64,000 nt of DNA from Symmetrospora coprosmae (lineage: Eukaryota > Basidiomycota > Cystobasidiomycetes > Symmetrosporaceae): the NCBI GenBank assembly GCA_008802785.1, contig VUYT01000007.1:186001-250000 (forward strand), in the 5' to 3' direction. A program made the translations under genes and the position numbers. Of the stretch, positions 23,669 to 35,012 are shown one piece after another; the first letter of the stretch is position 1, and every line of letters starts with the position of its first letter. The notes under the pieces are model-generated. The model worked only from the letters and a program-made list of their open reading frames with translations, was not told the DNA's origin and made no database searches.

Positions 23669-24579
23669 ATGCCGCAAGTCCCAACCGAGCCTCTGGAAGG
23701 GGTCCTTCGCCGGCTCGAGGCGGTCTACTCCAAAGCCGAAAACGCCAACCCAGGGGTTGGTGACGCCACGTCCTCGCGCTCGCGCCCGGCCCTTGATGAA
23801 TCCATACTGCCCATCCTGGCGGCCATCTGCCTGATTCCACACAACGACCCAGACGACTTCGCGGTCCTCTTCCGGTACTTTGCCGCCTCCCTTTCTACAT
23901 CCTGCTTCTCTCATTCGCAAAACCTCGCCACCCTCGCACACTTCGTCCTCCGTCTGCGCACATCGCTATTCAAGGCCGTACCGCTCGTCGGAGTCCCAAG
24001 AATTATCAATGCGCTGGGCAGCCTGCACGACGCGGTCGTCGCGCACCCTTTCGGTACCGATATCCTGGCAACTCTGCCTGGGCACTCAACAAAGCCTGCC
24101 AACACGGCGGAGGAGGACTCGAAGGCAGGATGGGAGTTCTTCGAAGCGATCTATGCACAGCACGCTGAGAAGATCATCGAACGGATAGGGACGACCAGCC
24201 CAGATCTGGCAGAGATGATTGTGGATGACCTGTATGGTCGGAACCTTTCGCGGCGGGAAGTGCTCAGCTGGAAAGAGACGGTGCTCATCGAGTTCACAGG
24301 ATGGTGAGTTGCGCTTTTTGCTCAGGTGCAAGACGTTTCGTCTTACTCTAGTTCTGGAACTGACACCGGCTGCCTACATCCAGCGCCGCCCTTGACTGCC
24401 CATCGCAAGCAAAAGGCCACTTCTACGGGTGCAAGAACCTCGGAGTCGACAAGCGCGAGATCTCCAGGGCACTCGAGGTGCTGCGCGAAATAGGTCACTG
24501 GCGAGGCGAGCCGTTTGACGAGAGCAGAATGCCCTTCCTTAAATCCCTCAGCAAGTGGCATGCTCCAGCCGCAGTTTAG
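23669..24579 (+). CDS. AhpD-like / carboxymuconolactone decarboxylase-fold protein
   Basis: All-helical protein of the AhpD/CMD superfamily type. Exons are about 23669-24303 and 24384-24579, giving 276 residues. The single intron falls just before the active-site segment, where the joined reading is FTGCAALDCPSQAKGHFYGC. This aligns with the AhpD CxxC-x3-H motif as C-P-S-Q-A-K-G-H, so the first Cys and the His are present but the second Cys is Gln. A classical peroxidatic disulfide is therefore not possible at this site, although another Cys lies four residues upstream. The N-terminal 200 residues are helical and unannotated. Substrate and role are unknown. It is convergent with the aminotransferase gene, with 45 bp between stops. 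Confidence 0.75.
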
Positions 24580-24624
24580 ATTGATCCACAGGCATTGTCT
24601 CTTTCTATGATCAAGATGTAGCTG

Positions 24625-26601
24625 TTACTTGATGTACGGCTTCAGCTTCATCAACCGCTCGCCAGCGGCTTCGATAGTCTCTGGCTGCTTGCAGTAGGCG
24701 ATTCGCAGGAATTTGCTCCCGATGTCGTGTAAATGCGGCGGGTAGAACTGTGAAAGCATAGTGTTTTGAGTCAGTTCTGCACTACGTTGCGATCGAGTTC
24801 CATACGCGCACGTCTGTTGGCGGGATCGTGACAACGCCTGCTGTCTCGGCAACCCAGAAGGCTTTCTGCCAGTCGACGGTGCGATTCTGAGAGCAAGGGC
24901 GCGTAAGTAAGCATGTCTCCGCGCTATGCGGTCCGGATACTATCTCACCTTGACAATGTCCGGCACGCTGCGTGTTATTCTCGGATCAGTATCTGTGCCC
25001 CCTCCGTGAGCACGAAGAACCTACACGTAATCCTCGGGGATATGCAATCTCTCCGTATTCACGAGGACGAAGTACGAGCCTTGTGGTATCGTGCTGGAAG
25101 CGCGGTCAGCAGCGTCAGCCGCATCCTAATCCTTGGTTTTGCTCGCGCGGGCGATCGACTAACTATGGCAGACCCAGCCGGTCAAGCTGCTTGAGAAGGG
25201 TGTCGCGCAGCTTCTCGTACCATACCTTCTGGTCTGATTTGCAACCATCACATTAGCCCTGTCCGCTCTCGCTTCTGACAGTCGGGCACTACATACTCTC
25301 GAAGAACTTGTTCTCGTCTGCCTTCTCGATACCAGTTGCAACAGCCATCTGCAGCGGCGTGTTCGTGGTGAACGTGACACGCGTGCTTGCAGCCAGGGCG
25401 GACCGGATCAGGTTCGCAGGGCCTACGAGCCATCCCACGCGCCAGCCCGTTGCCGAGAACTGCTTGCCGGCGGAGCCAACCGTAACGGTCCTCTCCCAGA
25501 AGTCCTCGAGGGCAGCGATGCGGACGTGCTTCGAAGGGGTCAGAGCGAGAACATCGTACTGCAGCACGGGCGCGAAACACAGGGAAATGAGCCACAGTGA
25601 AGACCTCATACGCCATCCTCCAGGCTCCATCACGCACAACTTCGTCAGATAGGATGAGGAAGTTCTTCTCCTTTGCCAGTCTCCCGATTTCGATAAGCTC
25701 CTGCTCGGAGAACACCTTGCCGATCGGATTATGGGGCGTGTTCAGGATAAGAACCTTTGTCTTGTCAGAGCATGCTTCCCGCAGCTCGTTGATGTCGAGC
25801 TTCCAGTCCGCCGACGATACGTTCGAGTGGCTAGCTGCCGCAGGTGGGCGGAAGGGCACGTAGACGGGCTTGCCGCCCTGAAAAGTGATGCTCGAGATGT
25901 ACTGGTCGCTGCATTTCGTAGAAGTTTGGGTGCTCAGCAGCAATACCTCGAGCATAGCTTGTCAGAGGGATACGCACAAGTGTGGCGCGGGCACGATGAC
26001 CTCGTCTCCTTCGTTGAGGAAAGCCGCGAGGAAGGAGTACATGCCGACATTTGCGCCGGAGGTGACGAGAATCTCCGTGTTCGGATCAAGATCTCTGCCG
26101 TAGCTCGGCGAGAGGCGCTTAGCCAGGGCATTGCGCAGAGCAAGCTGTCCTCTCGGGATGGAGTAGTGGCTGTCGGACAGGTAACGGAGTCCCACGTCAA
26201 CATTATGGTTGGCTGAGCTCCTGACGGAGAACCCATGCCGAGACTCACTTGCCCGCAGCTGAGCCTGCGATAGCCTCGGATGCAGCTTCTTGCGTGTACT
26301 TCGGGGGCGGCCAGTCCATGAATCCTTGTCCCAAGTTGAGCGAGTCCTTCGGGACGTGCCCGCCCACTGGAGAGTCGGCAGAAGCGGGTCAGCAGCGTAT
26401 TCAGCAGAGTGAGATACCGTACTGCAGAGTTCGTCGAGCGCCCGACGCACTCGGTGAGAAGACGGACCAGACGTCCTGCTTCGTGAGCTCCTCCGCTATC
26501 CGGCTCGAGGAAGCTGGTAGGCCTGCCATTGTCTTGAGGCTGGAAGCGAGTATGCGAGCAGGGGTTCGACGTATGCAAGCTCGAGGGACCTTGTGAAGCA
26601 T
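24625..26601 (-). CDS. BNA3: Kynurenine-type aminotransferase (class I, PLP)
   Basis: PLP-dependent aminotransferase of the kynurenine aminotransferase / BNA3 type. At least nine exons are needed. Landmarks are SLNLGQGFMDWPPPK, HYSIPRGQLALRNALAKRL, VTSGANVGMYSFLAAFLNEG, LNTPHNPIGKVFSEQEL, SDEVYDVLA across an intron, and the PLP lysine in VGSAGKQFSATGWRVGWLVG. The tail reads LPYTIPQGSYFVLVNTERL, then a 19-nt exon (about 24949-24967, VPDIVK), NRTVDWQKAFWVAETAGVV and a last exon ending LKPYIK. All joins found close in phase. The first 24 residues (MLHKVPRACIRRTPARILAS) look like a mitochondrial presequence; an internal ATG (MAGLPASS) could give a cytosolic form. Confidence 0.9.
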
Positions 26602-27229
26602 GTACCGATATTGCGCTTATCCTTTCAGTTACTCAGACCACGACAGCCAGGCTTCGCGCCGGCCCGTCCGTCTGAGGCGCCATCGCCCTGATCGACACTC
26701 GGACTGGAGCTCGTATGTCCTGGAAACACAGAGCCAGCAAACTTCCTACAACTCAGAAGCGGCCTCTATCTGCTCGGTACCTCCGTATGCAGCCAACTAT
26801 TAGCATAGCTGACTGCATCGCAGCTTCAGTGAAAGCAGTCGATGAGCTCGCTCTCCTTGCCGTTCGCAGGCACGTGCTCCGGGCGCATGAAAGCTGCGAA
26901 AGCGGTGGCCCCTCTTCTTGGAGCAGCAGTTACAGCAGCACCCGTCTCGTGCCGTACTGCATACGAGTTACCTCTATCATATCTCAATGCCTGTACGATC
27001 AAGTCGCGAAAGGTCGTCTTTCCTCGAGAAGGCCCGTGCGTGCGACCCTTGGCGGTGGCAAAATCGCGCTCGCTCGCTGGCTTGCATCATCTTCATAATC
27101 CGTCTTTTTCTGCCTCGTCTGCTCCTTGCTTTTAATCAATTCCCCAGAAGGCATCTATCTATACCCTTTCCATTGTACAGTACAGTCCGGCAGTCCGCTC
27201 GCGTCCTCGACCGCGCTCTCTCCCTTCTC
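26602..27229. promoter_or_regulatory. Divergent region, aminotransferase / GH26
   Basis: A 628-bp region between divergent genes. No gene and no clear core element was recognised. Confidence 0.4.
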
Positions 27230-28574
27230 ATGCGCACATCGGCGTTGACGCCGGCCAGATCCGTCGGAGCCGCCCTCTGCCTGTTTCTATCGCTCTTCCC
27301 GACAGAAACCACAGCCGCACCTCAGGCCTCGTCCACGTCTTCCGGTAGCGGAGCCGCCAACTCAACAGCGCCGCGGCCGCTCGGAACCCGCGCACACCAT
27401 GGCTTGCAAGCGGACTGGATGCAGGTGAATAGCATCTACATCGGCTTTCTGCCTGACTGGTCCCGGGAGAACCCTATCGACATCAACGTCCGGCTAGGCA
27501 AGTCGATGGCGATCATCGGCGACTATGTCGACATCCGCGAGGACGACCTCTCCCTCTCCCAGGTCCGCTACCACAACGATGCCATCGTTCGGCTGCGCGA
27601 CTATTCTGTCTACGCGCCTGCGATCCGGCCTCGGATGCGTCTCAGCCAGTGGACGGACGACATGTCTACGGCAGTGGCACGTATGGCGCAGAACATGAAC
27701 CAGCAGGGCGTCAAGGTGTGGCTGCGCTTCGCATGGGAGATGAATGGAGACTGGATGGAGTACGGGAACCAGCCAGATGACTACAGACGCGTCTTCCAGA
27801 GCGTATCCGTGGCGGTCAAGCAAGCAACGAACGAGACGTGGATGCTATGGGCGCCAAATGTCCGCTACGGCGAGACCGAGTCATTAGCGGGTTACTCCGC
27901 CTACTACCCGGGACGCGATTGTGAGTTTTGGCTGCTGTCGTCTGCAGTGGCAAACCTGAGGCTCACACCGGAACACCCCGATCGCTGCTTCTGTAGATGT
28001 CGACATTGCGGGACTGTCCTTGTACCCACCTGGCGAAGAGGGCCAGGTAGCAAACGAGGGTGCCTTCACGTCTGCCCTCAGCTCATTCAGCCGTCTGTAC
28101 GGGCGGGACCACCCCATCATCATCGCTGAAACGGCCGCGCCCTACGCATACGAGATCCCGAGCGCGCTCATGTCATCGTACTGCGACGACTGCGACATTC
28201 GGGGGCCCTTGCCGGATCCAGACAATCTCACGCCCACATCGAACGAGCGGGCGAGCGAGGCTGCAGTCAAGATTGGTTGGCTCGAGCAAATTGTCTCGGA
28301 CGACACGGCAGGGCGATATCCCAACCTTACGGCGGTCTGCTTCTTCAACTACATGAAGTACGGCTCGGAGCACGGCGGCTCCGGTCAGCGTATCGTCGAC
28401 TTTCGCAACGCCGGAGGGGATGACGAGACAGAGGCGCGATTCCGCCAAATCGTGGGAAATGTGACTGCGTACCAAGGCGGCTTCTCGGGTCACGCACGGA
28501 GGAACGCCGCGGGCAGCCTGTGGCTCACCTTGACGAGCATTTCTTTTGTGGTAGCCACCGTCAGCCTGCGGTGA
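27230..28574 (+). CDS. Secreted GH26-like glycoside hydrolase (mannanase type)
   Basis: Probable extracellular beta-mannanase-like enzyme. Exons are about 27230-27920 and 27997-28574, with a 76-bp intron, giving 422 residues. After a signal peptide (MRTSALTPARSVGAALCLFL) and a short Ser-rich linker, the GH26 barrel contains RFAWEMNGDWMEYGNQPDDY, which matches the acid/base motif of the family (R-x-x-x-EMNG-x-W), and IIIAETAAPY, where the second catalytic Glu of GH26 is expected. The C terminus is a hydrophobic stretch (WLTLTSISFVVATVSL) after a small-residue region, which suggests a GPI anchor, so the protein may be held on the cell wall or membrane. Substrate preference cannot be read from the sequence. 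Confidence 0.85.
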
Positions 28575-30198
28575 CAGGAGTAGGCAGGCCTTCGATGGAC
28601 ATTCTTAGACCCTTGCATCGATAGAGATCAGCGATACTGCCAATCGTTTAGTTGCATATGCCCGACTGACCATGTAGCGCAGCTATAAAGACGAGAATAA
28701 GGAGAGAAAGAACAGAAGGAGTGAGGCATGAGCAGTCCAAGCGGGTGCGCATACCCTAGCAAGTGTCAGGCACGTTCCGCTATACCTCTGGTTCTCAAGC
28801 AGAATAACAGTCGATAGGTCCCTAGCAGGCACGTTTCTGCTACTCCATCGTCATATTGCGCGTGCGAACTGTGTCAGTGGCGTGAATGTGCAGAGAGGCC
28901 GCTCGACCCTTTTTTCTCTTTCTTTTCTCCATCTCGAGAGCGGAACACGTCTGCTCAGATGTCTGCTCAGATGATCTGGAGATCTTGATACCAGCCACCG
29001 AGCAACCCAGGATATCACTCTGATTTGCGGAGTCACTGATCTGTAGAGGAGCTCGCTGCAGAGTGGAATATCAATCAATCACTCTCAACATCAATAAATC
29101 ACTGTCCTCATTGCCACTTTACCGCACCGAGGCGCGAGCGCGCTGGGGGAAGCAGAAACTCGATGCCCGCATTTGGCAATCTTCGAGGTGCCTTTCAAGT
29201 GGGCCTCAAGGCTTGCGTCAGCATACGACGGTGGGACAAGTGAGCCATTGCTGTGGCGCGTTATGGTCTTATGGTAGATTCAAGGTCGCGTCAGAGCACG
29301 AGTTGTGGTAGGTTCCATATTGCAGTCTCCGCCTTTCGCGTCCGTCCCAGAGCGTTCGTTCAGCGCGGTCTTGGCCAGCCCTCTATATATGTGCGCGAGG
29401 ACAGAAGCCGCTGCGTGCCCACCGGTGTACATGCACCATTGCGGCTGTGTGTGCATGGCATGCGTGCGCAATGTGTTCTGGGTGATGTCGAAACTGGCCG
29501 AGTGAAGAGGGAGCGAGCGAGAACACCGGGACCGTCCTAGTGCGAGTGGGATCTGCCAGTCTGCCCATCGTGGGCACGAGAGATTGCCCAGGCGAAGATT
29601 ACTCGAGTATCGCTGCGATCTGCTCGACTCTCTCCGGATCCACGAGCGTTCCTTCTGCTCTGCTCAGCACTTTACAGTACTCGATACAGTAAGAGCCTTG
29701 CGCTGTTCCTGATCTCCCCGTTGACCTCAACTCCACACGTCACTCTCGTCTGGAAAAGCACACCAAGCCGAGGCCGCCCACACCCTCGAGCTCGCCTCCG
29801 GATCCATTACCCAACTCTTCTTTTCGTTTTATAATAGAGGTCTGACAGCACGAGCTACCCCACCACAATCACCTCCATCCTGCTCTCTACGGCAGCGCTG
29901 CCCTGTCAAGGCTCCTGCGAGTGCAGGAGCCATTGCTACGCAGCGGTAGTCGAGGGAGGCCGCCTCCAGCCTTGAGAGAAGAAAGCAGGAGCTGGGAGCG
30001 CTGGCACTTCAGACCGCGCGCACGCAGAGACAGCCTCAGCTATCACAGCCACGGCATCCGCTGCGCTCGTCCTCATCTTGTCGAGCCAACGCGCCCCGGG
30101 TACTCGCGTTCCAAGCGCACCCCGCGACACAAAAAAGAGATCTGGGCTCCCGAAAACCGCGCGTCACATCCCCCGAACACGTTCCCACTATCAGCATC
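28575..30198. other. Long intergenic region GH26 / seven-helix gene
   Basis: About 1.6 kb without a supported gene. It holds short AT-richer patches (28600-29120), frames without family resemblance, and a TATAATA element near 29830, about 360 bp before the next ATG. I looked for tRNA-like cloverleaf arms and found none convincing. It must contain the GH26 terminator and the promoter and leader of the next gene. Confidence 0.4.
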
Positions 30199-32591
30199 AT
30201 GCCTTCCCTATGGCCGGTTCCCGAAGCACCAGCCCAGGCTGCTCCTGGACCGTCGTCCCTCTCCACCTCAAGCCTGCTGCAAGAGGCGCTAGCTCTGGCT
30301 CTTCGCGCTTTCAACGTCCCAAGGAGTGACCTAGACGAGCTGCAAGAGAGAACACGGAGCTGGTCATTCGACAGAACAAGCACTGCTTCAGACACCTCTC
30401 TGTACAAGGGCGATGCTCAGGCCGACGCGTTTGGCTGGACAGCCGTTCGGTGGCGGATGCAGGGCCTGGAAGAAGCTTTTGGGCTGGAGCTCATTATTCT
30501 CTTTGCGCTCACTGGACTGTGAGCTTTTCAGGGGCTCGTACACACCTGTCACCTTCCAAAGTAGCTGACGCCTTTCATACCCGATCAGCGCGGCCATCCT
30601 GTCGATAGTCGCACTGGCATTGCAGTTTCGCGCACGCAAGCAGCAGCCAAAGGTCTTTTGGTTCTTCCGCAAGCACCACCAAACACAGTCGCACATCCCC
30701 TACATCGTGCCACATCCCGTTAATGTGATAGTTGCGGCGACGTTGGCGACCTCACTAAGTGAGCCGCGATAAAGCGCGCACGCGGGACTCGCTCACAAAC
30801 TGAAGGAACTGCCGCTCTCTTGCCCGTAGTCATGCTCACATACCTGGCATTCAGCTACGACGCGTGGCTCAATGACCGTCCAGCACGAGCGATACGCATC
30901 GCCAGCTGGTTCCCCGTCGTTTGGCTCACCTTCTTTGCAGCCGTCTGGCTGTCCGGCTTCGGCTCCCTTTACCTTACGTATCTGGCTCCGTCGCAGTTTA
31001 CGCGTCGAGGCTCCTTGACGGGCGTCCAACGGCGCATCTCGCCGCTCATCGTCAACGTCCTCTGCTACGGCGTTCCGGCTTTGACAATCGCCTCCATCAT
31101 GCCGCTACAGCATTATCAGTCGCAGCGTATGCGCGACGCCATGCGGATGACGAAATACCTTAATGACAATCTGGCTTCGCTCTCAGAAGAGTTCCGCGGG
31201 GAGGGGGTGAGACGGGAGCAGATCGAGGCGCTCCTAGCGCAGGCCAGAGGCACGCACGAAGCCATCTGGGAATGGCGGCAGATATGGCGGAGCGAGTTGG
31301 GCATCTGGTCTGTCTATACCATTCTCGCCATGGGAGTGGCAATCCCCCTCTGCATGTTCTTCGTGCTGGGCGTCCACCGTCGCATCAGGACCATGGCAGC
31401 GAATCAGGTCCATCAACCAGGTCTGCAGATCAACGAGGTCAGCCTACCGCCGGCGGTAGCAGGGAACAGTAGGAGCTTTGACAGCAGCTCGTCCGACAAC
31501 AGTCAACCCCGCAAGATTGCCTTTGATCTTCAGGGGTCTACAGTCGCAGGTCCGGCAAGCTTGAACCGACTGTACATTCCTTCGCCTGTGTCATCCACCG
31601 GCGCGCGATCTACTTTTACCATGACACCCAACACGTCCAGCCCAAATTCGGCCCTTCCCACACCCTCGGTGACCGAATTCTCGAGCCCGCCATTCTTCCT
31701 TACGCCGGCTTCATCCGACGCTCATCTGGCCAAAAGCAGTTTCGATTCACTCGCGACACAGAGCACAAAAGGACAACGGCCGCAGCATCTGCGCTCTCCG
31801 TCGCTCTCCAAGCCCAATCTGCAGCATCTGAGGAGGGTGTCGCAATATGCCATCTTTCCCGGGTCATCGCAGATGCAGCTCTCAGGCATGAGCGAGGAGG
31901 GCAGAGCTAGCGCCTCGCAGCTCAACAAGCGGTATTGGCATGTCGCGCTTCAGTACATGTTCATTTGCGCAGTCATGGCCACCATTAGCGCATTTGCGCT
32001 CTACGAGGCGAGCAGCGACCTCGCTATCTTGACCGAGTAAGTCGACGCAGGCACACCCCATCAGATTGAAATAAGCTCATGCCATGTTACCGCAGCTGCC
32101 GGAGGACAAACATTGCAGTGGTCGTTTGCTCTTTCATCTTTTGCGTTCTGGCCAACATCTGGCTCATTGTAAACATCGTGAGTGTCAGATTCCGCATGTG
32201 GCTCACGGCACCTGGTTGACTCGGATGAATCGCCCTGCAGCACCGACTGGCCACCCAGCAGCCTGTACAGCGAGAGCTCCCTTCTTCACAGAACACTAGC
32301 CCACGCGGCTCGACTGTTCCAGGTCTGGGTACCTACACCCTCGATAAGGTCCGGCGCAACTCGCCTCCAGATGTTCTGCAGCTCCGCAAGCCGTCTGCCT
32401 TGCCTGTCGACCCGCTCGAGGAGATCGAAGAGGGCGAAGGCGATACGACGCCGATAGACGAAGGCTTGCGGATCCAATTCGGCGGAGGGCACAGCTCCAG
32501 CCGGCCGGCTTACGACACTCGACGACGCTCGAGCTGTCGAGGCCCCTCTATGGACTTCATGGAAGCTCTGTCGCTCGAGCAACGGTCGTAA
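30199..32591 (+). CDS. Seven-transmembrane-helix protein of unknown function, A
   Basis: Integral membrane protein of about 709 residues. Exons run from ATG 30199, with introns near 30521, 30759, 32038 and 32179; all joins close. Seven hydrophobic helices can be seen, at about residues 97-120, 151-172, 188-213, 234-254, 322-345, 533-556 and 572-593. Between helices 4 and 5 lies a charged helical stretch of about 65 residues with coiled-coil character. The loop between helices 5 and 6 is about 185 residues, Ser/Pro-rich and probably disordered and cytosolic. The C-terminal tail of about 115 residues is also polar, with an acidic patch EEIEEGEGD. This layout resembles a receptor, but I see no motif of a named GPCR class. 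The gene at 43564-45386 has a similar plan. Confidence 0.85.
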
Positions 32592-33678
32592 TTCGAAGAC
32601 GTCGTCCGTGACTCGCTGGCGAGACCGGACTGTCGGATATCGCATCTGCCATCCTATGCGTATGTATGCGAATCGTCTTCCAGGGACAATCTTCGCCGTT
32701 CTTTCCAGGCCCACAGCCTGTAATTCCTGTCCGATAAAACTAGATCTGGCACACAGCCACATGTAGCCGTACAGTCACTCGCGCAGTAGTCTAGCATTGC
32801 ACAATCAGCAGTATCGCATTGTCTCGTGAACGGGTTGGAAACAGTGAAAGTCCCACGGCGGCAGGGGCGAAAGTGCGCACGACCACCACTCCATTGAGAT
32901 CTCGAATTTTACGAGTGACTGTCTATTTGCACTACTGACTGGCGTGACTGCTGGGACGACAATGTGTCGCTGCGCCGAGGGAGTGGAGACGGGTTGATTG
33001 CACCTTCAAGGTGCCTACTCAGGTACCGGGAACCTCGAGGGTATCCGGTAATTCCGTCAGCCCCCAGCCGCCGACCAGTCCAGGCGGGGCGCACCAGCTC
33101 GCCTCTTGACTCTGTAACTGACAGGATGCACATATGAACGACCTTCTCCATCGACAAGAAAGAAGCAATGGCATTTGGCAGGCACTATTTTGCATGACGT
33201 GTCACGGGAGGAGAGTGACGTGGCCGTGCGCGTCTCCGCCCGCTCGGGCCGGTCCGTCGCGGCGGCCGGACTGCACCGCTCGCAGGGGCGCAGAGGGACA
33301 GGTCGAAGCACCGAGACGTCGACGTTGGCGGCGCCGGCGGCAGCAGCAGCAGCAAGGAAGGGCGACACTCCCTGAGCAGGAGATGCGATGCCTCCTTCAG
33401 CAGATCCATCCATACTGCCTGCCTGCTGGCCGTCATCAACTCAGGTGACCTAGAAGGCGCGCGGGCGCCCTACGAAAGCTTGAATGGCCCAGATCGTTGA
33501 TTGCGTGGCAGACGTCAAAGCACGGGAGAAAAGGGGTTGTCTCCACCTCGAGGAGAGGAGGGGCGTGCCGCTATAAAGCGCAAGCGCAGCCGGCGCCTCT
33601 GCTCTTGCCTCTGCCCAAACCACCTCCCAGTAAACCACACCTCCATCCCACACAGTCACATCCTTAATCTACAGCACA
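32592..33678. other. Intergenic region upstream of metallothionein-like gene
   Basis: About 1.1 kb without a supported gene. It contains two TGACGTG elements near 33195-33225 and an Ala-rich frame at 33057-33413 (minus) that I reject as coding because it has no homology or splice support. The TATA box of the next gene is listed separately. Confidence 0.45.
33572..33577 (+). promoter_or_regulatory. TATA box of the metallothionein-like gene
   Basis: A consensus TATAAA lies 107 bp before the ATG at 33679. It is one of the few clean TATA boxes in the window and fits an inducible gene. Confidence 0.6.
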
Positions 33679-34159
33679 ATGGAGGGAATCAAGAACAAAG
33701 TGAAGAGCTGCAAGTGCCCCCGTGATCAGAAGAATGCGTGCGCCTGGAATCATGACCCAGCACGACCTTCGGCTGCTCATTGACGCCCACATCTCTACCA
33801 ACCTGCTCAAACAGCGCCGGCCAGCGTGTGAGGGACCCACTGTCTTGAAGGTTGCTCTAGCTAGCTGTCAAGACTGACCCGAAGCCATACCAACCTCCAG
33901 GCCTGCCTGAACTGCGGACCGGGAGCTGCTGGCGTCTGCTCGTGCAAGACCAACAAGTGCAAGTGCGCAGGCTGTGAGTGTCGTACTTCCAGATGCCTTG
34001 CAGATGCGTATCCCTGCCCATCGTCGCTCCAAAGGCACATCCTCTCCCCATGCGTCAGGCTGACACCTTCTCCCAACAACCCGCACAGGCCCCAACGCCC
34101 GAACCAAGACCAAGGAGGGCAAGGATGCCTCTTCTTCGTCCTCGTCTGACGAGAACTAG
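33679..34159 (+). CDS. Metallothionein-like Cys-rich small protein
   Basis: Small cytosolic metal-binding protein by composition. I propose four exons: 33679 to about 33739 (MEGIKNKVKSCKCPRDQKN), a 13-nt microexon near 33817-33829 (AGQR), then ACLNCGPGAAGVCSCKTNKC and KCAG, and a last exon ending at 34159 (PNARTKTKEGKDASSSSSSD, EN). The product has 71 residues with nine Cys, several in CxC pairs (CKC, CSC, CKC), and a polar Ser-rich tail. Without the microexon the first and third exons do not join in frame; with it every phase closes and both flanking introns are 70-80 bp. No aromatic residue is present, as in metallothioneins. I do not recognise the exact subfamily. Copper, zinc or cadmium preference cannot be told from this. 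Confidence 0.7.
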
Positions 34160-35012
34160 GGCTTTGGTGGAGTCCTACGTCATCGGGATGGAGCACAACG
34201 CGCAACGGCCCGCTCATGGGTGGAGGACTGGGGCACACCTGTAACAGATACACGCACAGTCTCCTGATATGCCAACAAAGAGCACGCATCATGTCAGTGA
34301 TGGTCCGCTTTACTCTCCGTTCTCGTGTCTGTGCTCTCCTCCGGCCGCCCGGGATCCCGCACCTCAGAGCCCAAGAGGCGGTCAATCGCCTTCGCGGACT
34401 GGCAGCTTGCACGCGCAGCAGGCATGGAGTAGCCTGGTGTCGTTGCAGCTCTGCCATTGCCATTGTCATTGCCGCTGCCGCTCCTGTTGCACTGCTCTTA
34501 CTCGAGTACTGCGGGACCCAGGAAGGCGAATCGCATCGCAATCACGTGCATTTTGGGAGATCCGCGGGACGGGATTGCCCTTTCCGCCCGACGATAAGGG
34601 CGGTGTCGTTCTCCCTGTGACCAGACCAGACCATCTGAAGGATCGCGTCAAGCTGGTCAGATCCTCCCAAAGTCGTCCCTCCCCTTGGTCGTGCGCGCCG
34701 CGCCATGCGAACCTTGCAGCCCGAGCCGTGAGTGGCAGCCCATCGCAGCCGCTTTGGACCCCCTGATCCTCCCAGCTCCGTCGCAACACGGAACCGACGG
34801 GCGAATCCTGCCAGCTTTCCGTCTCGAGGCGGAGTACAAGAAGGCCGCTGATATCCGCCATGCCCTCTTCTCTCCGCTCCACGTTCCCTTCATCAGCTCT
34901 CCTGTCGGTCGCCTGCTGTTCCCCTGCTCTGCCGCCCACGCACGTCCGTATCTGTGACCCCGGCTGCGTCCCCAATAACAAGCCATCGACAGCCCAAAGC
35001 TAGTCATTCACG
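34160..35012. other. Intergenic region before asparagine synthase
   Basis: An 853-bp stretch without a supported gene; no TATA box or repeat was noticed. Open frames on both strands here look like chance frames in GC-rich DNA. Confidence 0.4.

Noticed and set aside
29830-29836. TATAATA as core promoter of the seven-helix gene A
   Set aside because: It is about 360 bp before the ATG, which would need a long leader; no other support.
28575-33678. tRNA or other structured RNA genes in the gene-poor stretches
   Set aside because: I looked for matched acceptor and T arms and found no convincing set; a tRNAscan or Infernal run would settle it.
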